Shown here piece by piece: positions 57,272-64,000 of a stretch of 64,000 nucleotides of DNA. The first letter of the stretch is position 1. The number at the start of each line of letters is the position of its first letter. The translations under genes were made by a program, and so were the position numbers. Below the pieces are notes generated by a model that saw only the letters and a list, made by a program, of their open reading frames with translations, was not told the origin of the DNA and made no database searches. This stretch comes from Canna indica (lineage: Eukaryota; Streptophyta; Magnoliopsida; Zingiberales; Cannaceae), in NCBI GenBank assembly GCA_034359265.1, contig CP136897.1, positions 35,823,501 to 35,887,500 on the forward strand, given 5' to 3'.

Positions 57272-57640
57272 TTTTTTTTTTACTACCTATTTGATTGCAC
57301 GACGAGATCATTTTTTTTACCAATCTTTCTAACCAAACGTTAAGGACGGACGACGTCGTCGACATAAAATTTGGCTGTCGATCGCCCGCGGAGGACCCGC
57401 CGCAACCTCTACGGCCGGCTCGATCGACCAACCGATCCGAAAAATTAAAATTTGTAAATAAATAAGAAATATAACATTTCAATTATTATTTTTCGTTTAA
57501 AATGGGCGTAACTCCGTGCATTATTGTCCGATTTCAGCTTTTCACGTGGCGCTAAAAGGCGCGCAAAGAGACGAAGAAAATGACCCCGAGCTATCCCTCG
57601 GACGCTCACCCTTATTGGCCGACAATCAGAATTGCATCTC

Positions 57641-57757
57641 GGGTGCGATCATACCAGCACTAATGCACCGGATCCCATCAGAACTCCGAAGATAAGCGTG
57701 CTTGGGCGAGAGTAGTACTAGGATGGGTGACCCCCTGGGAAGTCCTCGTGTTGCACC
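57641..57757 (+). rRNA. 5S rRNA gene, copy 125
   Basis: Full length. C24T, T52A. Repeats 972 bp on at 58613. Confidence 0.95.
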
Positions 57758-58126
57758 TTTTTTTTTTACTACCTATTTGATTGCATGACGAGATCATTTT
57801 TTTTACCAATCTTTCTAACCAAACGTTAAGGACGGACGACGTCGTCGACGTAAAATTTGGCTGTCGATCGCCCGCGCAGGGCCCGCCGCAACCTCTACGG
57901 CCGGCTCGATCGACCAACCGATCCGAAAAATTAAAATTTGTAAATAAATAAGAAATATAACATTTCAATTATTATTTTTCGTTTAAAACGGGCGTAACTC
58001 CGTGCATTATTGTCCGATTTCAGCTTTTCACGTGGCACTAAAAGGCGCGCGAAGAGACGAAGAAAATGACCCCGAGCTATCCCTCGGACGCTCACCCTTA
58101 TTAGCCGACGATCAGAATTGCATCAA

Positions 58127-58243
58127 GGGTGCGATCATACCAGCACTAACGCACCGGATCCCATCAGAACTCCTAAGTTAAGCGTGCTTGGGCGAGAGTA
58201 GTACTAGGATGGGTGACCCCGTGGGAAGTCCTCGTGTTGCACC
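58127..58243 (+). rRNA. 5S rRNA gene, copy 126
   Basis: Full length. G48T, C95G. Base -1 is A. Confidence 0.95.
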
Positions 58244-58612
58244 TTTTTTTTTTACTACCTATTTGATTGCACGACGAGATCATTTTTTTTACCAATCTTT
58301 CTAACCAAACGTTAAGGACGGACGACGTCGTCGACATAAAATTTGGCTGTCGATCGCCCGCGCGGGGCCCGCCGCAACCTCTACGGCCGGCTCGATCGAC
58401 CAACCGATCCGAAAAATTAAAATTTGAAAATAAATAAGAAATATAACATTTCAATTATTATTTTTCGTTTTAAACGGGCGTAACTCCGTGCATTATTGTC
58501 CGATTTCAGCTTTTCACGTGGCGCTAAAAGGCGCGCAAAGAGACGAAGAAAATGACCCCGAGCTATCCCTCGGACGCTCACCCTTATTGGCCGACGATCA
58601 GAATTGCATCTC

Positions 58613-58729
58613 GGGTGCGATCATACCAGCACTAATGCACCGGATCCCATCAGAACTCCGAAGATAAGCGTGCTTGGGCGAGAGTAGTACTAGGATGGGT
58701 GACCCCCTGGGAAGTCCTCGTGTTGCACC
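58613..58729 (+). rRNA. 5S rRNA gene, copy 127
   Basis: Full length. C24T, T52A. Confidence 0.95.
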
Positions 58730-59097
58730 TTTTTTTTTACTACCCATTTGATTGCATGACGAGATCATTTTTTTTACCAATCTTTCTAACCAAAAGTTAA
58801 GGACGGACGACGTCGTCGACATAAAATTTGGCTGTCGATCGCCCGCGCGGGGCCCGCCGCAACCTCTACGGCCGGCTCGATCGACCAACCGATCCGAAAA
58901 ATTAAAATTTGAAAATAAATAAGAAATATAACATTTCAATTATTATTTTTCGTTTTAAACGGGCGTAACTCCGTGCATTATTGTCCGATTTCACCTTTTC
59001 ACGTGGCGCTAAAAGGTGCGCGAAGAGACGAAGAAAATGACCCCGAGCTATCCCTCGGACGCTCACCCTTATTAGCCGACGATCAGAAGTGCATCAC

Positions 59098-59214
59098 GGG
59101 TGCGATCATACCAGCACTAACGCACCGGATCCCATCAGAACTCCGAAGTTAAGCGTGCTTGGGCGAGAGTAGTACTAGGATGGGTGACCCCCTGGGAAGT
59201 CCTCGTGTTGCACC
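59098..59214 (+). rRNA. 5S rRNA gene, copy 128 (exact consensus)
   Basis: All 117 nt equal the consensus; TTATTA at -29, C at -1, long T tract. One of the most likely active copies. Confidence 0.98.
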
Positions 59215-59582
59215 TTTTTTTTTACTACCTATTTGATTGCACGACGAGATCATTTTTTTTACCAATCTTTCTAACCAAACGTTAAGGTCGGACGACGTCG
59301 TCGACATAAAATTTGGCTGTCGATCGCCCGCGCGGGGCCCGCCGCAACCTCTACGGCCGGCTCGATCGACCAACCGATCCGAAAAATTAAAATTTGAAAA
59401 TAAATAAGAAATATAACATTTCAATTATTATTTTTCGTTTAAAACGGGCGTAACTCCGTGCATTATTGTCCGATTTCAGCTTTTCACGTGGCGCTAAAAG
59501 GCGCACCAAGAGACGAAGAAAATGACCCCGAGCTATCCCTCGGACGCTCACCCTTATTAGCCGACGATCAGAAGTGCATCAC

Positions 59583-59699
59583 GGGTGCGATCATACCAGC
59601 ACTAACGCACCGGATCCCATCAGAACTCCGAAGTTAAGCGTGCTTGGGCGAGAGTAGTACTAGGATGGGTGACCCCCTGGGAAGTCCTCGTGTTGCACC
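59583..59699 (+). rRNA. 5S rRNA gene, copy 129 (exact consensus)
   Basis: All 117 nt equal the consensus; promoter and terminator as at 59098, the neighbouring unit. Confidence 0.98.
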
Positions 59700-60067
59700 T
59701 TTTTTTTTACTACCTATTTGATTGCACGACGAGATCATTTTTTTTAGCAATCTTTCTAACCAAACGTTAAGGACGGACGACGTCATCGACATAAAATTTG
59801 GCTGTCGATCGCCCGCGCGGGGCCCGCCGCAACCTCTACGGCCGGCTCGATCGACCATCCGGCCCGAAAAATTAAAATTTGTAAATAAATAAGAAAAATA
59901 ACATTTCATTTATTATTTTTCGTTTAAAACGGGCGTAACTTCGTGCATCATTGTCCGATTTCATCTTTTCACGTGGCGATAAAAGGCGCGCGAAGAGACG
60001 AAGAAAATCACCCCGAGCTATCCCTCGGACGCTCAACCTTATTAGCCGACGATCAGAAGTGCACCAC

Positions 60068-60184
60068 GGGTGCGATCATACCAGCACTAACGCACCGGAT
60101 CCCATCAGAACTCCGACGTTAAGCTTGCTTGGGCGAGAGTAGTACAAGGATGGGTGACCCCCTGGGAAGTCCTCGTGTTGCACC
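60068..60184 (+). rRNA. 5S rRNA gene, copy 130
   Basis: Full length. A50C, G58T, T79A. A-box changes. Confidence 0.95.
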
Positions 60185-60552
60185 TTTTTTTTTACTACCG
60201 ATTTGATTGCACGACGAGATCATTTTTTTTACCAATCTTTCCAACCAAACGTTAATGACGGACGACGTCATCGATATAAAATTTGGCTGTCGATCGCCCG
60301 CGCGGGGCCCGCCGCAACCTCTACGGCCGGCTCGATCGACCAACCAGCCCGAAAAATTAAAATTTGTAAATAAATAAGAAAAATAATATTTCATTTATTA
60401 TTTTTCGTTTAAAACGGGCGTAACTTCGTGCATCATTGTCCGATTTCATCTTTTCACGTGGCGCTAAAAGGCGCGCGAAGAGACGAAGAAAATCACCCCG
60501 AGCTATCCCTCGGACGCTAAACCTTATTAGCCGACGATCAGAAGTGCACGAC

Positions 60553-60669
60553 TAGTGCGATCATACCAGCACTAACGCACCGGATCCCATCAGAACTCCG
60601 AAGTTAAGCGTGCTTGGGAGAGAGTAGTACTAGGATGGGTGACCCCGTGGGAAGTCCTCGTGTTGCACC
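60553..60669 (+). rRNA. 5S rRNA gene, copy 131
   Basis: Full length. G1T, G2A, C67A, C95G. Helix I 5' end is damaged. Confidence 0.94.
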
Positions 60670-61038
60670 TTTTTTTTTTACTACCTATTTGATTGCACGA
60701 CGAGATCATTTTTTTTACCAATCTTTCTAACCAAACGTTAAGGACGGACGACGTCGTCGACATAAAATTTGGCTGTCGATCGCCCGCGCAGGGCCCGCCG
60801 CAACCTCTACGGCCGGCTCGATCGACCAACCGATCCGAAAAATTAAAATTTGTAAATAAATAAGAAATATAACATTTCAATTATTATTTTTCGTTTAAAA
60901 CGGGCGTAACTCCGTGCATTATTGTCCGATTTCAGCTTTTCACGTGGCGCTAAAAGGCGCGCGAAGAGACGAAGAAAATGACCCCGAGGTATCCCTCGGA
61001 CGCTCACCCTTATTGGCCGACGATCAGAATTGAATGAC

Positions 61039-61155
61039 GGGTGCGATCATACCAGCACTAATGCACCGGATCCCATCAGAACTCTGAAGTTAAGCGTGCT
61101 TGGGCGAGGGTAGTACTAGGATGGGTGACCCCCTGAGAAGTCCTCGTGTTGCACC
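61039..61155 (+). rRNA. 5S rRNA gene, copy 132
   Basis: Full length. C24T, C47T, A71G, G98A. Terminator starts ATTTTTTTT. Confidence 0.94.
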
Positions 61156-61357
61156 ATTTTTTTTACTACCTATTTGATTGCATGACGAGATCATTTTTTT
61201 TACCAATCTTTCTAACCAAACGTTAAGGACGGACGACGTCGTCGACATAAAATTTGGCTGTCGATCGCCCGCGCGGGGCCCGCCGCAACCTCTACGGCCG
61301 GCTCGATCGACCAACCGGCCCGAAAAATTAAAATTTGTAAATAAATAAGAGAAATAA

Positions 61358-61465
61358 CATACCAGCACTAACGCACCGGATCTCATCAGAACTCTGAATT
61401 TAAGCGTGCTTGGGCGAGAGTAGTACTAGGATGGGTGACCCCCTGGGAAGTCCTCGTGTTGCACC
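61358..61465 (+). pseudogene. 5' truncated 5S gene (nt 10-117), copy 133
   Basis: CAT breakpoint; C35T, C47T, G51T as in the 53-57 kb copies, but outside that tandem block. Confidence 0.94.
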
Positions 61466-61833
61466 TTTTTTTTTTACTACCAATTTGAATGCACGACGAG
61501 ATCATTTTTTTTACCAATCTTTCTAACCAAACGTTAAGGACGGAAGAAGTCGTCGACATAAAATTTGGCTGTCGATCGCCCGCGCGGGGCCCACCGCAAA
61601 CTCTACGGCCGGCTCGATCGACCAACCGACCCGAAAAATTAAATTTGTAAATAAATAAGAAATATAACATTTCAATTATTATTTTTCGTTTAAAACGGGC
61701 GTAACTCCGTGCATTATTGTCCGATTTCAGCTTTTCACGTGGCGCTAAAAGGCGCGCGAAGAGACGAAGAAAATGACCCCGAGCTATCCCTCGGACGCTC
61801 ACCCTTATTAGCCGACGATCAGAATTGCATCAC

Positions 61834-61950
61834 GAGTGCGATCATACCAGCACTAACGTAACGGATCCCATCAGAACTCCGAAGTTAAGCGTGCTTGGGC
61901 AAGAGTAGTACTATAATGGTTGACCCCCTGGGAAGTCCTCGTGTTGCTCC
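61834..61950 (+). rRNA. 5S rRNA gene, copy 134 (decayed)
   Basis: Full length. G2A, C26T, C28A, G68A, G81T, G82A, G87T, A115T. Intermediate element and C box both damaged. Confidence 0.91.
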
Positions 61951-62318
61951 TTTTTTTTTACTACCTATTTGATTGCACGACGAGATCATTTTTTTTAGCA
62001 ATCTTTCTAACCAAACGTTAAGGACGGACGACGTCATCGACATAAAATTTGGCTGTCGATCGCCCGCGCGGGGCCCGCCGCAACCTCTACGGCCGGCTCG
62101 ATCGACCAACCGGCCCGAAAAATTAAAATTTGTAAATAAATAAGAAAAATAACATTTTAATTATTATTTTTCGTTTAAAACGGGCGTAACTCCGTGCATT
62201 ATTGTCCGATTTCAACTTTTCACGTGGCGCTAAAAGGCGCGCGAAGAGACGAAGAAAATGACCACGAGCTATCCCTCGGACGGTCACCCTTATTAGCCGA
62301 CGATCAGAAGTGGATCAC

Positions 62319-62435
62319 GGGTTCGATCATACCATCACAAACGCACCGGATCCCATCAGAACTACGAAGTTACGCGTGCTTGGGTGAGAGTAGTAGTAGG
62401 ATGGGTGACCCCCTGGGAAGTCCTCGTGTTGCACC
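62319..62435 (+). rRNA. 5S rRNA gene, copy 135 (decayed)
   Basis: Full length. G5T, G17T, T21A, C46A, A55C, C67T, C78G. Confidence 0.91.
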
Positions 62436-62803
62436 TTTTTTTTTACTACCTATTTGATTGCACGACGAGATCATTTTTTTTACCAATCTTTCTAACCAAA
62501 CGTTAAGGACGGACGACGTCGTCGACCTAAAATTTGGCTGTGGATCGTCCGCGCGGGGCCCGCCGCAACCTCTACGGCCGGCTCAATCGACAAACCGACC
62601 CGAAAAATTAAAATTTGTAAATAAATAAGAAAAATAACATTTCAATTATTATTTTTCGTTTAAAACGGGCGTAACTCCGTGCATTATTGTCCGATTTCAG
62701 CTTTTCACGTGGCGCTAAAAGGCGCGCGAAGTGACGAAGAAAATGACCCCGAGTTGTCCCTCGGACGCTCACCCTTATTAGCCGACGATCAGAAGTGCAT
62801 GAC

Positions 62804-62920
62804 GGGTGCGATCATACTAGCACTAACGCACCGGATCCCATCAGAACTCTGAAGTTAAGCGTGCTTGCGCGAGAGTGGTACTAGAATGGGTGACCCCTTG
62901 GGAAGTCCTCGTGTTGCACC
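62804..62920 (+). rRNA. 5S rRNA gene, copy 136 (left-type gene)
   Basis: Full length. C15T, C47T, G65C, A74G, G82A, C95T. The G65C/A74G pair is otherwise found only at 0-8 kb and in its block copies. Upstream GAGTTGTCCC is also left-type. Confidence 0.94.
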
Positions 62921-63288
62921 TTTTTTTTTACTACCAATTTGATTGGACGACGAGATCATTTTTTTTACCAATCTTTCTAACCAAACGTTAAGGACGGACG
63001 ACGTCGTCGACATAAAATTTGGCTGTCGATCGCCCGCGCGGGGCCCGCCGCAACCTCTACGGCCGGCTCTAATGACCAACCGACCCGAAAAATTAAAATT
63101 TGTAAATAAATAAGAAATATAACATTTCAATTATTATTTTTCGTTTAAAACGGGCGTAAATCCGTGCATTATTGTCCGATTTCAGCTATTCACGTGGCGC
63201 TAAAAGGCGCGCGAAGAGACGAAGAAAATGACCCCGAGCTATCCCTCGGACGCTCACCCTTATTAGCCGACGATCAGAATTGCATCAC

Positions 63289-63405
63289 GAGTGCGATCAT
63301 ACCAGCACTAACGCACCGGATCCCATCAGAACTCCGAAGTTAAGCGTGCTTGGGCGAGAGTAGTACTATGATGGGTGACCCCCTGGGAAGTCCTCGTGTT
63401 GCACC
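63289..63405 (+). rRNA. 5S rRNA gene, copy 137
   Basis: Full length. G2A, G81T. Related to 61834 by G2A and G81T. Confidence 0.95.
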
Positions 63406-63773
63406 TTTTTTTTTACTACCTATTTGATTGCACGACGAGATCATTTTTTTTAGCAATCTTTCTAACCAAACGTTAAGGACGAAGGACGTCATCGACATAA
63501 AATTTGACTGTCGATCGCCCACGCGGGGCCCGCCGCAACCTCTACGGCCGGCTCGATCGACCAACCGGCCCGAAAAATTAAAATTTGTAAATAAATAAGA
63601 AAAATAACATTTTAATTATTATTTTTCGTTTAAAACGGGCGTAACTCCGTGCATTATTGTCCGATTTCAGCTTTTCACGTGGCGCTAAAAGGCGCGCGAA
63701 GAGACGAAGAAAATGACCACGAGCTATCCCTCGGACGGTCACCCTTATTAGCCGACGATCAGAAGTGCATGAC

Positions 63774-63890
63774 GGGTGCGATCATACTAGCACTAACGCA
63801 CCGGATCCCATCAGAACTCTGAAGTTAAGCGTGCTTGCGCGAGAGTGGTACTAGAATGGGTGACCCCTTGGGAAGTCCTCGTGTTGCACC
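63774..63890 (+). rRNA. 5S rRNA gene, copy 138 (left-type gene)
   Basis: Full length. Same set as 62804, 970 bp earlier. Last gene in the window. Confidence 0.94.
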
Positions 63891-64000
63891 TTTTTTTTTA
63901 CTACCAATTTGATTGCACGACGAGATCATTTTTTTTACCAATCTTTCTAACCAAACGTTAAGGACGGACGACGTCGTCGACCTAAAATTTGGCTGTGGAT
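63891..64000 (+). other. Partial 5S spacer at right window edge
   Basis: Two T tracts and the 12-bp palindrome are present; the spacer is cut before the GC block. The array continues past the window. Confidence 0.9.

Larger units (their letters stand above)
1..64000 (+). repeat. Tandem array of nuclear 5S rDNA units (about 485 bp each)
   Basis: The window is head-to-tail 5S units in one orientation, about 138 units by eye, with no non-5S insertion. Each normal unit is a 117-bp gene plus about 368 bp of spacer. The gene consensus used to describe every copy begins GGGTGCGATC, has CACCGGATCCCATCAGAAC at nt 27-45, AGTTAAGCGTGCTTGGGCGA at nt 50-69, GGATGGGTGACC at nt 81-92 and ends GTTGCACC at nt 117. 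These are land-plant 5S hallmarks. Neither end of the array is in the window. Shared variants and deletions group the copies into classes that recur at fixed offsets, so the array has higher-order structure and is not fully homogenised. Confidence 0.98.

Noticed and set aside
1..64000. CRISPR array
   Set aside because: Repeats are far too long (about 485 bp), and both repeat and spacer parts recur in every unit; the repeat is a 5S gene.
1..64000. Cassandra-type TRIM retrotransposons or 5S-derived SINEs
   Set aside because: These carry 5S-like sequence, but here every 5S is flanked by the same spacer, with no long terminal repeats, primer-binding site, poly-A tail or target-site duplication.
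1..64000. Linked 18S/5.8S/26S rDNA or tRNA genes in the spacers
   Set aside because: Spacers are uniform at about 368 bp and show no 18S, 5.8S or 26S motifs and no tRNA A/B box arrangement or cloverleaf.
1..64000. Bacterial or fungal origin
   Set aside because: The gene body, internal Pol III boxes, oligo-T stops and long tandem organisation fit plant nuclear 5S rDNA, not a bacterial operon.

Overview
The whole 64 kb window is one uninterrupted head-to-tail array of plant nuclear 5S ribosomal RNA genes, all on the + strand, cut at both ends inside a spacer. The 117-nt gene body is an angiosperm-type 5S sequence. It starts GGGTGCGATCATACCAGCAC, carries the RNA polymerase III internal control region (A box nt 50-64, intermediate element nt 67-72, C box nt 80-97) and ends GTTGCACC before an oligo-T terminator. 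The normal unit is about 485 bp: 117 bp of gene plus about 368 bp of spacer. I see no 18S/26S genes, protein-coding genes, tRNAs or mobile elements. Open reading frames through the array are chance frames of the repeated spacer and gene. The species cannot be fixed from the 5S alone; a flowering plant is the best reading.

I count 140 gene segments by eye. About 123 are full length (117 nt, or 116 nt where one C of the C box is missing) and 17 are truncated. Only three copies (26411, 59098, 59583) match the consensus exactly. Substitutions are written as consensus base, position in the 117-nt gene, observed base. The variants fall into recurrent classes, and these show how the array grew.

Layout. 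1-14.6 kb is a divergent sector with its own spacer type (GTCGTCGCC, GCTGAAAGG) and heavily substituted genes; it includes a 2.41 kb block duplication and two copies lacking the 3' end. 14.6-20.6 kb is a transition to the main spacer type (GTCGTCGAC, GCTAAAAGG). 20.6-27.4 kb has a double-truncation scar and a 2.37 kb five-unit higher-order repeat. 27.4-37.1 kb has three tandem copies of a 3.51 kb eight-unit higher-order repeat. 38.1-50.5 kb is a mosaic rebuilt from pieces of 17-36 kb, including the same scar 23.6 kb away. 51.9-57.2 kb has three copies of a 1.765 kb four-unit higher-order repeat. 57.2-64 kb is the most canonical stretch, with some left-type genes reappearing at 62.8-64 kb.

The array works as many independent Pol III units: TFIIIA binds the internal region, a TATA-like TTATTA sits at -29 to -24, and transcription stops at the T tract after nt 117. 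Several classes break this plan. Nine copies have lost the first T tract and should read through about 22-30 nt to a second one. Ten copies have lost the upstream spacer and gene nt 1-9. Two lack the 3' strand of helix I. The higher-order structure and shared scars are the most informative signals in the window. They point to repeated unequal exchange and block duplication.
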